Assembly: GCA_027627225.1 (NCBI GenBank)
Contig: CM051030.1
Span: 3,587,501 to 3,651,500 of the forward strand
Direction: 5' to 3'
Length of the DNA stretch: 64,000 bases
Source: Congeria kusceri
Taxonomy: Eukaryota > Mollusca > Bivalvia > Myida > Dreissenidae
Below are positions 34,600 to 46,376 of this stretch, one piece after another; position 1 is the stretch's first letter, and each line of letters starts with the position of its first letter. A program made the translations under genes and the position numbers. The notes under the pieces are model-generated. The model saw only the letters and a program-made list of their open reading frames with translations. It had not been told where the DNA came from and did not search any database.

Positions 34600-35820
34600 C
34601 TATCATTCTAATATGCGTTTACCTAACACATTAGTCAAATGCTTATATTAGCTACTAAACACAAATTACAACTGAAAGAGCGTGTTTCAACCATAAGTTA
34701 TATATCGTAAAATAATAAAATCCGAAATGACCATAAAAAGTTTGGATTTGAATCACTTACTGGTAATCAACCTCCGCGCAGAGAGTTAACTGGTTCCGAA
34801 CATAGTTCTAATCAAATCCCTGCCGTCATTACAAACCACGTGATGATGATCGATTTAAATCTTCTAGAAATTATTTATGGTTTTAATCTGTTTCTTTTTC
34901 TGTGTTCATTATTTACTGCAAACGATATATAAAGTCCAATTATGTAGAAAATTGCACTGAGTTGCATTAAATGAGTAAAAGTTACAAACACGTAATCCTT
35001 TCAGATCTGCAAGGATTTTACTTGTGATGGCAGTGGTTACCGTTAACCGATAGGGGAGGTAACCGCTGCGAGGAGTTTGACTGGTAATAGGTCAAATTAC
35101 ACCAAAACGGAAGTCACATCCTCAGGGTTACATGTCAGTTAGATAATAAACACATAGGGTTCAGTGTATAATGCACATGATTTTGTAAATACAGTTTAAA
35201 TGATATGTTTTGGTATCAATTTAAAGGTATATATGTAAGAAATAAGAAAAAAAAAACAGTTTTAGGCACTTCTTCATCTTAAATGGTTCCCAGCTTCATA
35301 ACTTTTGGCCCATGTATTCATGCACAAAATGGCAGCCCCATGCCTGTTAAAACCGGTGTGTTTATTCTAAGGTAAATATTTTGAGTTACAACGTATAGAA
35401 ATTTTTGACATTCTGTTTTTTACAAAGGTTATGGCCTTATCTTTCCAACAATGTATGGTGATATATTGGGAAGTCGCTTGGTCATGGTGAAAATTGAGAT
35501 CAAACATTGAATATTTTATATGTAACAATGAAGGAATTTATTTGCGCATGCGTAACTTTTAATAACACTGCGTGTATTTTGGAGCCCGTTTGTCATGGCG
35601 TTGTTCATTGCAAAGGTTACGTTTTACTAATACCGATATTTGCTATGTACAATCCCATAGGTGTTTTCTGATTGTATTGAAATAATAAATTAATATAAAT
35701 ATATTTATGAAGCATATGGGACAAATAATACTATGTCAGTGAAACCTTTAATAAATGTACATGAAACTCGAATAATGCTTTTGATTACAAAAGAAAAATC
35801 AGAAAAATCAGAGAGCTATT
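34600..35820. other. No gene seen
   Basis: AT-rich sequence downstream of the array and downstream (in gene sense) of the glycine-rich gene at 35872. No coding or repeat structure recognised. Confidence 0.5.
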
Positions 35821-35871
35821 AACACACATTTTTATTGAAACGAGACATTTCATAAACGCCGGGGTCAGGGG

Positions 35872-36132
35872 TCAGTGTCCATTCTTCCCGTCCCTTCCGT
35901 TCCCTGCGAAAATCCCCCCGCGTCCCCCTCTTCCGCCTCGACCCCCGCCGGCGCCCCCTCCACCGCCTCCTCCCCCCGCTCCGAACAAACACCCGTCCTT
36001 GCCGTTCTGGCCGTTTTGGCCGTAACTCCCGCCTCTGCCGCCACTTCCGGCCCCTAGCCCACCACCTCCACCGCCTCCACCACCTCCTCCTCTGCCGTAG
36101 CCTCCACCACCGCCGCTGCCGCCGTTACCCAT
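35872..36132 (-). CDS. Glycine-rich protein, 86 aa
   Basis: A complete frame begins MGNGGSGGGGGYGRGG, three bases after an acceptor (cccattattttcag|GTC). It contains GLGAGSGGRGGSYGQNGQNG, a single Cys (DGCLFGAGG) and ends GNGRDGKNGH. A polyadenylation AATAAA lies about 40 nt past the stop (35828-35833). Upstream, a donor GCACAGAG|GTAAGA at 37257 fits a non-coding first exon, with TATAAATA at 37545-37552. MGNGGS fits the loose N-myristoylation pattern (Gly2, Ser6), but that is weak in so Gly-rich a protein. Family function unknown. Confidence 0.65.
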   Translation of the reverse strand: MGNGGSGGGGGYGRGGGGGGGGGGGLGAGSGGRGGSYGQNGQNGKDGCLFGAGGGGGGGGAGGGRGGRGGRGGIFAGNGRDGKNGH

Positions 36133-36220
36133 GACCTGAAAATAATGGGTTTTAGCAATATAACAAAATAAACTTTATATAAGAGGAACACGTCTGGAAT
36201 ATACAGTTTAGAAGATATTT

Positions 36221-36334
36221 GTTGATTTCGGTGTAAATTCATATTTCATTTCACGAGTGTTCATAGAAAATATCTTATTTTATAAAATCTATGATCACGA
36301 GTGAAATAAAATACGATCTTACACCGAAATCAAC
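36221..36334. repeat. Fold-back inverted repeat in the glycine-rich gene intron
   Basis: GTTGATTTCGGTGTAAATTC ... TTTCACGAGTG pairs with CACGAGTGAAATAAAATACG ... TTACACCGAAATCAAC, with about 45-bp arms around a short loop. It begins about 90 bp upstream of the coding exon. Confidence 0.75.
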
Positions 36335-36589
36335 TAATTTTCTTGTTATTTTATGTTTTTGGCCAATAAATAAATAAAATTGCGCGAGATATGCTTTAAC
36401 GTCACAAGTTCGTTAATTATAACGTCATAAATAATTTCAAAACTGTTGGCGCTAAATTATAATTTTGTTCAATTGTATAATATGTTTTATGAAACACATG
36501 CATGTACATACTGTACATGTATATACATTTGCCAAGGGCTGTAAACTACTACTTGTAGATCGATGCTACTTATGGAAAAAATAGTCCGT

Positions 36590-36715
36590 TTTATGTTTTA
36601 TTTTTACTGCAGTGAAAATATAAAATCTCATATTTTCACTGCTCCAACAGTGAGAATATAAAATTTTATTTCAACAATGAAAATCGATATTTCACTGAAA
36701 AGCATATAATAAAAC
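36590..36715. repeat. Repeated TTTCACTG hairpins
   Basis: GCAGTGAAAATATAAAATCT faces CATATTTTCACTGC, and two further arms follow (CAGTGAGAATATAAAATTTT, CGATATTTCACTG). Looks like a small fold-back MITE. Confidence 0.55.
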
Positions 36716-37256
36716 GTACCTCAATGAGGCATGAAAATCCAGAGATTGTGCGATGTTTAACCATAAATAAAACGACACGAAAACTTTATAGTTCATACCG
36801 CAAGAACACATACGCGGTACGTATTTGTATCAAATAGAAGCAAATGTGATGTAGTTTATTTGTCAATAACTCATGGGACAAATATTGTGTTATTTATTCT
36901 GCTATAAATCGTAAGTGGAGATTACATGAAAGCATCTTTTCAAATAATGCTGATTCTCCTTATTATAAAATAAATTAGGCGTTAAAACACCGATGGTTTG
37001 TGCATGTTTGAAAACCGTGTACAGATCATCCAAAACTTGGTGGTTTTTATCTCATTGCTACAAAATATTACACCGTTATGTATTAGGACATATACAACAA
37101 TAAACAGGAATAACCGTCATCTATCATAAATACAGCTACAATTAGCAAATACAACTGGCTTGGTAAACCTTTTTATAACCTATTTGTAACTCTTTTAAAA
37201 CATTCACTAATGTATAAACATGCGCATAAAATAAATACACACATGCTTTGTCTTAC

Positions 37257-37552
37257 CTCTGTGCGAATTCAATAGTTCAAGAAGATAAAAAAAACACGTT
37301 TGTAACAAAAATGTGATTTAACGCGCAGGATTTGTGAAGATCTTCTCAACCGTCTCAACCTTCTTTACGCTAATTGAGAAAAAGAAAGCGAAAATCGGGA
37401 AGAACCGGGTCCTTTTTTCTCTAAGAACCGATTTATTTTTAATACATATACATGTGTGGTTCGTTTATACCGCGTGGCAAAATAATGCGTGGGATTCCCT
37501 GCGTCTAATATGATGTGCTAGTCATTTTGTGGAAACCCAGATTCTATTTATA
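37257..37552 (-). promoter_or_regulatory. Putative promoter and first exon of the 35.9-kb glycine-rich gene
   Basis: TATAAATA (37552-37545) within GCGCTATAAATAGAATCTGG on the minus strand; donor AG|GTAAGA at 37257. The upstream block 37390-37650 is recognisably duplicated at 39830-40050, beside the truncated copy, where the TATA box has decayed to GCGCAGTAAGTTATG. Confidence 0.45.
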
Positions 37553-37659
37553 GCGCAATTTCCAGTTAACGCCCCACTATAGGCCCTACATTACAGTAAC
37601 CCAGTTATTCACCCAAGTCTAGAGTTTACATGTACTGTTTTCTGAAAATAACAAGGCGA

Positions 37660-38400
37660 AAATGCGTTGCTGAGACACATTATTTCTTGCAACACAGATG
37701 TTTGCGATGGGCAAACATATACGGGCACGTACTAAAATGAAAAACGTCGTGTTATTTCTTGAAGATGTTAATGTCAGTAATAACTAACTAACGTACGTGT
37801 ATATAGACACACTGATTTGTCAAATTTAAGATGCACAATGTAGTTTTAGAAATTTTAATTGCCACTAACGAGGATTTCATTTTCACAAAGGATATTAATG
37901 GTCGCCGTAAAATAAACTCCCAAGAAACACTATTCAAACGAAAAAATTCACGGTATTATAGTTATCTTTGAAATACATTTAATTAGAGCTATAGTGTTGT
38001 ATTAATATAACACAAATGTGTTTGTTTTCCGTCACTGTAGAACTATTCTCGTGAAATGTTATTTAAAAAAGTAGAAAGGCAAGGTATTAATGTATTCTAG
38101 TTTTCTTCGGGATAGTTACTGGTGCAGTGCCTAAATGCGCACACTTTTGCTGGTTTGTGGACGATTTCTCAGGATAATAGCAACAAACGAAAATAAAAAG
38201 TTAAACATAATAAGTTGGGTTTAATCTTAATCTTTGGTCAAGATCTTAGAAGGTATTGCTATCTTAAAGTAACATTTTGATGTGTTAAAAAAGACCTGTA
38301 CTACGTATCAAAATACAGCTGGAGAGTACCTAAATCCGGACACTTAAAAAAAAAGTTTATTTAAAAACAAAAAAAAATAAAATAAGCATTCAGCTACAAC
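37660..38400. other. No gene seen
   Basis: AT-rich intergenic sequence. Just right of it, 38425-38500 has four CCATATGGG-like palindromic words. Confidence 0.5.
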
Positions 38401-38567
38401 TTGTTGATAATATGGACAACGCGTATGGGGCCCATATGGGTTTTGCAACCAGCATCCATATGGGTCCTATTTATGACCCATATGTGCTGCATAGAGGTTC
38501 TTTATGGGTCCCGTATTCAATGCCTATCGGTTCTACATGGCAGCATCTGTGTCTACACTAATGTATA

Positions 38568-38830
38568 TATGGGCAGGTATTCACAAAGCATCTTAAGTAA
38601 TTTCTTAAATATTTTCACTTAAATGGAAATTTTGAATGTATTATATTTCTTTACTTAATAACAGATGCATACGTTGTTGATATTCCTCAAATAACACTTT
38701 CATAATGATGCTATTTTAAAGTGTAACTAATTGCTAAACTGTTTCTTTATGGAATTATACAGTTGAGGAAATTTCCAAATTTAAGGATAAGGATAAAATG
38801 TAACTTAAGATGCTTTGTGAATACCGCCCA
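38568..38830. mobile_element. MITE with GGTATTCACAAAG termini
   Basis: Left GGTATTCACAAAGCATCTTA and right TAAGATGCTTTGTGAATACC are perfect complements, with GGGC just outside. The interior is AT-rich. One end of the same type occurs at 52594. Confidence 0.85.
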
Positions 38831-39004
38831 TGGTCTTATTTTACGCTATATGGTAGGGATACTGCAACTGCTTTATGTATGGTTCCTTATTCTTGCATTT
38901 GAATGTTGTCTACGTGTATGAAATTCCTAGTTTCATTGCATAAAAACATATATTAATATAGTTACACTTGTAAAAACATACAAATCTAGCTGTAAATACA
39001 GTGT

Positions 39005-39440
39005 GCACTTATTGGTTGTGCTACGACACTTATTCGCACTTATTGGTTGAGCTATGACACTAACTGGCACTTATTGGTTGTGCTATGGCAGTTATTGGCA
39101 CGTACTGGTTAAGCTATGACATTTATTGGCACTTATTGGTTGTGCTATGATACTCATTGGCACTTAATGATTGAGCTATGATAGTTATTGGACCTTATTG
39201 GTTGTGCTATGACACTTATTGGTTGTGCTATGACAGTTATTAGTTAAATTGTGACATGACACTTATTGGTTTAGCTATGACAGTTATTAGTTGTGACATA
39301 TGACACTTATTGGTTCAGCTATGACAGTTATTAGTTGCGACATAAAACCTATTCGTTGAGACATGACATTTATAGGCACCTATAGGCACTTATTGGTTGT
39401 GACATGACATTTATTGGCACTTATTGGTTGTTACATGAGT
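39005..39440. repeat. ~22-bp tandem array
   Basis: About eighteen imperfect copies of CACTTATTGGTTGTGCTATG plus AC/AG, with variants GTTATTAGTTGTGACAT. Confidence 0.85.
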
Positions 39441-39509
39441 GTTAATTATATTATCTGTAACAATATAAATGCTATCTTGGATGGTTTACAGTTTTGTCAT
39501 TATTTTAAC

Positions 39510-39812
39510 AGCATTCATCTACGTAAACAACAGGTAGCAGCATAACAACAATTTAAACAGAATGTGCATTTTGTCGTATCAACATCATGTCCATCCTCCC
39601 CGTCAACTCCGTCCTCACCACACGTCCCCTCGTCCCCCTTTTCCTCCTCGCCCCCCACCGGCGCCCCCTCCTCCTCCTCCTCCACCAGCGCCGAACCAAC
39701 ACCCGTCCTCTCCGTCCTGGCCGTCGTTGCCAAAACTCCCGCCACTGCCACCACTTCCGGCCCCAAGTCCACCGCCGCCGCCGCCCCCTTCTCCGCTGCC
39801 GTAGCCTCCACC
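39510..39812 (-). pseudogene. 5'-truncated, frameshifted glycine-rich copy
   Basis: The minus strand reads FGGGGYGSGEGGG, GLGAGSGGSGGSFGNDGQDG and DGCWFGAGG, closely following the 35.9-kb gene. The start codon, intron and first exon are missing: the coding part joins promoter-like sequence (39830-40050) homologous to 37390-37650. After GGRGGKGGRGD a frameshift is needed to reach GEDGVDGEDGH, where the intact gene reads GNGRDGKNGH. Both defects point to a pseudogene formed by segmental duplication and deletion. Confidence 0.7.
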
Positions 39813-40267
39813 ACCGAAAACAATCAAAGCGGAAATCGGTACCGAACGTTTTATTTCTACTATTTTTCTCTAAGCAACCGGTTTATTTTTAATGCATACC
39901 TGTGCTTCATCTTTAACATGCTTATTCTTTGAGATGATAATATCGCCAGTCATTTGGTGGAATTCCAGACATAACTTACTGCGCAATGCCAAGTAACTAC
40001 ATAATTACTGTTAAACATGTGTTCACCCGCATGTGACTTTTTCTGAACATACAATGTCACCGTAATATACATGTACTTATCTTATTAGTTAGAGTTAGAG
40101 AGTGGATACATTCACACACATAATTATTTTATGTTAAAATATCCAATCATTTGTCACTGTTAAAATAAACTCATACAAAATGTGTTTACAGCTACATTGG
40201 AGACGGGTATGTTGTTGAACGTTCACACAAATATGTTTGGAATCTTAACTATTTCATCGTCTGTGTA

Positions 40268-40549
40268 TCAGATAAGCACACATGTTCCATCTTCTCCATC
40301 TTCCCCATCCAAACCAAACAATCCCCCGCGACCCCCTCTTCCCCCTGTTCCTCCAAATCCGCCCCCGCCACCCCCTCCTCCACCAGACCCAAAAAGAAAT
40401 CCATCCTCTCCGTCCTGGCCGTCTCTACCGAAACTGCCCCCACCGCCGCCACTTCCGGCCCAAAGTCACCCTCCGCCGCCTCCACCGCCGCCCCCTCCGA
40501 AACCATGCCCTCCACCGCCACCACCACCGCCTTCGGTAATATTACCCAT
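40268..40549 (-). pseudogene. Glycine-rich copy with a premature TGA
   Basis: Starts MGNITEGGGGGG after an acceptor-like attttcag, as in the 35.9-kb gene. TGA at codon 28 (40468-40466) falls where relatives encode GGLGAGSGG (here G-stop-LWAGSGG). The frame then stays open: SFGRDGQDGEDGFLFGSGG, GRGGRGGLFGLDGEDGEDG, ending TCVLI. One or two point changes would account for the stop, so decay is recent, or the stop is a local sequence error. Confidence 0.65.
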
Positions 40550-40636
40550 GTACTGAAAATCATTAGAATTAACTTGAAATACCATGATTGTATTGAAGGT
40601 ATACTGTGTACAGTTGCGCCAGCATTTAAATTATAT

Positions 40637-41050
40637 TTTGTTTGCCATTGCCTATCTACTCGACGAAAACGTCCCGACTCAAAGTTTGTTTTCTTTGTTA
40701 AAGCAAACCCTTTTTTTAAATTCCGAATATTCTATTTTTTCATAGGGTTAGATAAAAGCTTGCTCTTCTTTCATTTCGGTCGTTTGCCATTGGGTTAATA
40801 AATGAACTGTATTCGCTAGACCCTTGCTTCTAATAGGCCATATCAAAAATGCAATTCTAATAATGTTTTAGACCCTTGCTTATAATAGGCCATATCAAAA
40901 TGCAATTCTAATAATGTTTTATCAAACTTGCAAAAACAACGGGCTGTTTGCCAGCAAGCTCTCGTTATATCAACAGACACTTGATTATATTATCAAAAGC
41001 AATGCCTACCTACCCACCAAAACCTTGGGTAGGCAATGGCAAACAAACAA
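40637..41050. mobile_element. MITE with TTTGTTTGCCATTGCCTA termini
   Basis: TTTGTTTGCCATTGCCTATC at the left is complemented at the right (GGTAGGCAATGGCAAACAA). Inside, a ~50-bp block (TAGACCCTTGCTTVTAATAGG) is tandemly duplicated at 40818-40922. Confidence 0.7.
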
Positions 41051-41059
41051 TTATTTAAG

Positions 41060-41455
41060 GTTGGCCTTGGACATCTGTTATCTCGTCATAACGAGTTACG
41101 AAGTCGAAATTTCGAGTTATTAGGTTGAAATTATGAGACGTATACTTAGTAAGTCGTGAAAATGGGTTTCTAAGTTCATTTACGAGTAATTAAGTCGTAC
41201 TTACGAGATACCAGAGTCATAATTAAGAGCTACAGTCGTAATTATGAGCTACAAAGAAGTAATTACGAGATAGCCATGTCGTAAGTATGAGCTACTAGGT
41301 AGTAATTAAGAAAAAGCTAAGTCGTTATTATGGACTACTAAGTAGTAATTACGAGATAGTTTAATCGTAATTATGAGTAACCAATCGTTAGTACGAGTTA
41401 TTACGTCATGGCTACGAGAAGGTACAGTAGTAATGACGAGATAAATGTATCACCT
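41060..41455. mobile_element. Element of AGTCGTAATTACGAG-type short repeats
   Basis: About fifteen imperfect ~22-bp copies of AAGTCGTAATTACGAGATA, bounded by TATCTCGTCAT and its complement ATGACGAGATA. The core repeat is related to that of the MITE at 3820-4025. Confidence 0.6.
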
Positions 41456-41920
41456 GGCAATAAGCTGTCGAATGATCGCCCATTTACCTATTGAATTAGA
41501 TTGCGATAATTGAATAGATTTTTGCTCGCAAAGAACATACATTTACACGATTCTGCACACTCACAATATCTTTGATTTCACTAACTTGCATAAATGGTCT
41601 GTTAACTTTTTTTCCTAGAGTAGGTATAATCCGTTCGTAATAAAATCACTTTAAAATACTGATCTGGTTTCCAACATTTTCAAAAATTATTTAATTGCCT
41701 TCATTTTGTAGTACATGTACATTGCATTTAAAAAATTAGGGTATTTAAAAAGTTTGGGAATCCCAGATTCTCTTTTAGCGCGTGATTATTAAGTTCTAAA
41801 TTAAGCATCATTTGCAGCAGACTACTATAGTAGTTTCTTTTTAATCTATGGGTTTCGGTATCTTTGTATGACACGCCAATACCTACAAATCTTGACGATT
41901 GTCCCGAATTTTGCACCAAT

Positions 41921-42125
41921 CAATACTTCCCCCAGGCGAGGGGGGAGGAGGGACGTGCAAATACCTGACTAAAAGTGGGAAATTGACTCGCCGAATGATT
42001 CCGGGTCCTTAGACCCTAAGAAATGAGTCAAATAAATCAAATTCCCCTCGGTCAGCCCGCCGCTCCACACACACACCCCCCCCCCCCCCCCCGCCTTGGG
42101 GACCAAAATATTGAGAGGTGCATTG
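41921..42125 (-). mobile_element. Poly-C-containing repeat, family G copy 3
   Basis: Inverted relative to copies 1 and 2: TCAATACTTCCCCCAGGCG at the left, GGTCAGCCCGCCGC, a C run, and CGCCTTGGGGACCAAAATAT at the right. The outer TCAATAYTT...CCCC ends are inverted. Confidence 0.6.
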
Positions 42126-42129
42126 CCAC

Positions 42130-42570
42130 CCTGAAACAATATAGCCAACCAGTCGCTCTGGCCACTTCATATAATAATATACGTTAATTTATTAAATTGA
42201 GTTCGGTAATCAGACATTGATCTTAAAGAAAATAATACAACGTTTAACTGTTTTTTTCTAGCATATCAAGATGAGTGGGTTAGGTCTGCTTGTGGCACTA
42301 TATCGTCCCTTGAAAGGCACTCTATCAGCCTTCTTTGCACGTGTGCTTATGACACCTTCTGGCTTTCAAAATGCGGTATTTTCGGCTCGTACTGAACATG
42401 TAAGTTTAACAGTAAATTATAGGATTGTATGAGCTTTCAAATTCTGAGATGTTATCGGGGAATGCTAACAGACTTTTCATTCCTAAATCTATGACAGTTT
42501 TATCAACATACCCACTCATGTAAAAGATTTTTTGAGAATACTTTAAAACGTCTTTCTGTTTCATATAAAG
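42130..42570. other. No gene seen
   Basis: AT-rich sequence; the 63-codon minus frame at 42406-42597 has no recognisable domain. Confidence 0.5.
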
Positions 42571-42574
42571 TAAG

Positions 42575-43020
42575 CTACATCTATTTATAGGTCCCATTTA
42601 AACGTACCTCAACGTACACAGTTGCAACGGACGTCCATTATTTGCTGAAAACTGTACATCTACTGACGACAATATTATGTTACTAGTATTTACCCCCGGG
42701 ACTTTTGTTATAAACCATTGCCCGGACACACTGCTTAACATATCACAGCATTTATTAATTGGTATTTGTTGTAAATGTACAGTTATTCATGGTCAAAGTC
42801 ATAAATAAACATTTGCTGTTCATGTATACATGTATTTATAGGTCCTGGGGTCCGTACCTAAACTCAGGAAATTGTGATAGAAACTGTACATTTACTGTAG
42901 GCCTACATGTGTACATCTATTTATAGGTCCCCGGGTCACGTACTTAATGTACGCAGTAACGGTGTATTTCCAACATTTGCTGAAAACAACTGTAGTTTTA
43001 CTTTCACTGGGATTTTGGAA
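42575..43020. repeat. Three dispersed copies of a TATTTATAGGTCCC module
   Basis: ACATCTATTTATAGGTCCC occurs at about 42577, a variant at 42830 and another at 42913. Two are followed by ATTTGCTGAAAAC...ACTGTA-like sequence. The block sits just upstream of the 43.1-kb promoter, so it may be duplicated upstream sequence. Confidence 0.5.
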
Positions 43021-43075
43021 AACCAGAAAGAAAAAAAAAACACCGACGTAATACCATTGTTTTTGTTTGCAGCGA

Positions 43076-43084
43076 TATATAAAG
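43076..43084 (+). promoter_or_regulatory. TATA box of the 43.9-kb glycine-rich gene
   Basis: TATATAAAG, about 80 nt upstream of a donor CCAG|GTACGT (exon end 43166), consistent with a short non-coding first exon. Confidence 0.45.
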
Positions 43085-43502
43085 GAGTGTGAGCATCTTG
43101 CGCGCAGTAATCGACGCCATATTGGGGCCGAGAGGATCAATTTAGATTTTGTGACATTTAAACCAGGTACGTATCTGCCGTTTTTTTATGTTTCTTTTCA
43201 AAGCTTTCAAACTGTGTGTGCATGTATTGTTAGCATAATTTATTTACCAAAAATGTTATACATGTACTACCGTATATGTGGAACCCTACCTTATTCCTAA
43301 TCTTACTTTTAGAGACATCTCGAAAGAATTTTTAATCATTGCTGCAATGTCCAGCTATTTATTTCTTACTGAAGTATCATTTGCAATAATGGTGTCCGTG
43401 TGGTCTTGTGCTGTGGGGGGATGGGGGGGGAGTACCTGGAGGAATACCCCACCTGTCCGGTATGGTCACCACCAACCGAACTCACACCCCAGGAAGTACC
43501 TG

Positions 43503-43815
43503 ACCCCACGACTACGAAAGTTCAAATTCAAACTTAGCCTCAACTTAAACTGTTGACCAATGAGAATGCTCGTAACATTTGGTTTCTATTGGTTTAATAT
43601 TTAAGATAAAGACTAAGATTGAGCTTAAGAATATTGATAGTCATGGGGCCTGAAATTAAGCCCAGGTCCCATGAGTCATGACTACGAACGTACTCAATCT
43701 TAAACTCAGTCTCAACTTAAAATAAGTTAAAATATTGACCAATGAAATCCGCTGCTACATATCGACTTCGTATTCCATTGGCTAATATATTTAAATCTAG
43801 ACTTAAGCTTGAGAT
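43503..43815. repeat. Tandem pair of ~150-bp fold-back repeats
   Basis: Both copies run from CATGACTACGAAMGT or CACGACTACGAAAGT through TTAAACT/CAACTTAA, TTGACCAATGA and TATTGGTTTAATATTTAA-type sequence to GACTWAGATTGAGCTTAAG. Each copy can fold on itself. They lie in the presumed intron of the glycine-rich gene. Confidence 0.55.
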
Positions 43816-43876
43816 AGCGAACTTTCGGGTGTGCCAACAAAACATACAACTTAAACTTACTTATACAGTATTCAAC

Positions 43877-44416
43877 ATGGGACAAGGCGGAAGTGGTGGT
43901 ACCGGCGGCGGCGGCGGTGGAGGCGGCGGCGGGATGTTCGGTGGTGGGTCCGGTGGTGGCGGTGGCAAAGGGGTGTGGCCGACGAATCAGCAGCGCCCGA
44001 AACTACTTTCGCTCGAGTCTGTTGCAGTCAGGGAGGAAGGCATTCCTATTCTAAGTATGAACATATTGAAAGTGTGCATGTAGGGTCTTACACCAGACAC
44101 ATAGGGGCATAATTACAAATACCGGTAACCAAATAAAGTTAATTAACATATATTTCTATTTAAAATGAAATAAATTTTCAGAACAAAACTTGCTGTAAAG
44201 CAAGAAACTCCAATACATGTATATTCGTTGACTCGACAGTTGTTTTACATTACACAACACTAATAAACTATGCATTTTTTTCGATATTGTAATGCTTCAT
44301 TTGTCATTTTAAGGTTATTCTATCTCATTTCATTTCAAAAATAATTAAAAATCTTGTTTTGTTTCCGTTTTTCAGATTTTCCCATATCAACCGATGACGT
44401 CAACTGGCCTCCATAG
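43877..44416 (+). CDS. Glycine-rich protein, two coding exons, 72 aa predicted
   Basis: Predicted coding exons are 43877-44054 and 44376-44416. Exon 2 starts at an acceptor (ttatacag|TATTCAAC) and encodes MGQGGSGGTGGGG, GGMFGGGSGG, then KGVWPTNQQRPKLLSLESVA. A donor CTAA|GTATGA joins in phase to a strong acceptor (gtttccgtttttcag|ATTTTCCC), giving NFPISTDDVNWPP and TAG. Without splicing the frame would end 68 codons from the ATG, at 44083. AATAAA at 44522 fits a poly(A) site. The start resembles the family at 35.9 kb (MGNGGSGG), but the non-Gly tail is different. Splicing is inferred from sites only. Confidence 0.5.
44100..44375. other. Predicted intron of the 43.9-kb gene
   Basis: AT-rich, no features besides the strong pyrimidine tract before 44376. 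Confidence 0.35.
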
Positions 44417-44821
44417 CAACAGTATCATAGCGCATCATCACGTGGTCGTCTCGCTATCGTAGTCATGTTTACAACAGTGTGTGAATGGACTGTTGTTGTT
44501 TTTTTCTTTTCAAATACTAGAAATAAAATGCTGGTACGGTTATTGCATATAGTATGTTGTGCATACGAACGTATTTTCTGTAGTGTTTTGAATGAATATG
44601 TATGCATTGTATGATAGATCTATATGAAATTTTCATGTTATCATTATTTCGTCAGCATAAATAAAACTGAATTTTAAAATCATAGTTATGTGTCTGTGGT
44701 TAATGTATAGTTGCGTAATATTTTCATAATACACCAACCCGATCAAACTGAAATAAACAAATACGAAATTCGTGAACTTATGTGTATATTTACTTATAAA
44801 GTGACACACATATCAGTTATT

Positions 44822-45705
44822 ACAGAAAAAGGCAGCAAGGGAGGTCATTCTTAAAAAATATCCAGATATTTCACTGTGTCAAGGGGGATTACTCTGGAAA
44901 ATGTCCACATAATTAGTCAGTGTTTCATTGGGAATTTCTCTTCAAAGTATCCCGCTATCTGATTGCTCCAAGAGGAATTACTCCAGATATATAACAGTTA
45001 CAAGGGTAATTACTGTTGATCATGTCAATATTTCTAAATTACTCTGCAAAAAATGTCCAGATGAATAATTGTTGCAAGGGACACTACTCTGCAAAAATCA
45101 AATGTATCTAAGTGCTGCAAGGGAAATTACTCTGCAAAATATTCAGATATCTTAGTATTTCATTTACGCTTTAAAATGTCCAGATATCTAAGTGTTGCAA
45201 TGGACATTACTCTGGAAAATACCCAGATAGCTAAGTGTTGCAAGGGAAAACTGGAAAATGTCCACAAATTTAAGTGTTGTGCAACAAATTACTCTGGAAA
45301 ATATCCAGATATCAAAGTGTTTCATGGGAAATTACTCTGTAAAGATATTTTACAGAGTAATTTACATATATACATATTGCAAGAGGAATTACTCTCCAAA
45401 GTTTTCAGACAACTAAGTGTTGCCTGGGAAATAACTCTTAAAAATGTCCAGATATTAAGGTGCTGCACAGGAAATAGCACTGTAAACATATCCAGATATA
45501 CATGTGTATGTGTGTTTCAAGGCAAAATACTCTCAACAATGTCAGATATTTTAGTCTTCTAAGGGAAAATATCAATATATCATAGCACTGCAAAGAAAAT
45601 TACTGCAAAATGTCCAAATATAAATGTTATGCAAAGGGGACTAATCTGCAAAATATCAGATATCCAAGAGTCGCAAGGGAAATTACTCTGGAACATACAC
45701 AGATA
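44822..45705. repeat. ~40-45-bp degenerate tandem array, about twenty copies
   Basis: Recurring AAGTGTTGCAAGGGAAATTA, CTCTGGAAAATGTCCAGATA words with variable spacing and heavy divergence; an old array. Confidence 0.85.
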
Positions 45706-45729
45706 CCCTTACAGTCAACCTTTCTTACA

Positions 45730-46250
45730 ACAATGGAATCCACTCACGCTACAAATAGCGTATCTAATACACATCATAATTAAACTATAATTTTAAGAAC
45801 ACAATGCATATGATTTCCACAAGACGAAGTTAATGTTAAATTATTTTCCATTAATCAAGTAAGGGAAATGTTTTATTCATTTCAATTAATCAAAGGATTA
45901 TATTTTATCCAAGGACAACTGTTTACTTATTCTCAACTTATCGTATTCTACTTAATATTCAATGGAAAATGTTCAATTCTTTTCAATTAATAAGACATTT
46001 TCATTGTTTAAACGGAAAAAAATAAGTTATTAATATTTGATAAAATCTGTACATTGTAATAATGAAAACTTATCAAATATTTATGCATTGTATTGAAAGA
46101 ACACTTCATTTCAACATATCGAAGTTAGAAACGTATTCCAGAAAAACTAATCAAAACATTCGTTTTCAGAGGAACATTTATTTACTAGATCATACACTGA
46201 ATATAATATAATGATTATTAACAACAGACAGGTAAAATGGAACAACACAA
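45730..46250. other. No gene seen
   Basis: AT-rich, with TTTTCAATTAATCA-type words repeated loosely. Confidence 0.5.
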
Positions 46251-46255
46251 CTTCA

Positions 46256-46376
46256 ACTAGAGCTTTGTCACAGGAGTGGCAGCGGGCCCCGAATGATAGC
46301 ATGTTTGAAGGTGAGGAACCGTTTTTCTATTTTTAGTAACGGTGACCTTGACCTTGATCCCACCCACCCCCTAATT
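46256..46376 (+). mobile_element. 5' fragment of a family D TIR element
   Basis: ACTAGAGCTTTGTCACAGG, then ATGATAGCATGTTTGAAGGT and GAGGAACCGTTTTTCTATTT and GTGACCTTGACC match the start of the full element at 51236. Confidence 0.7.
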
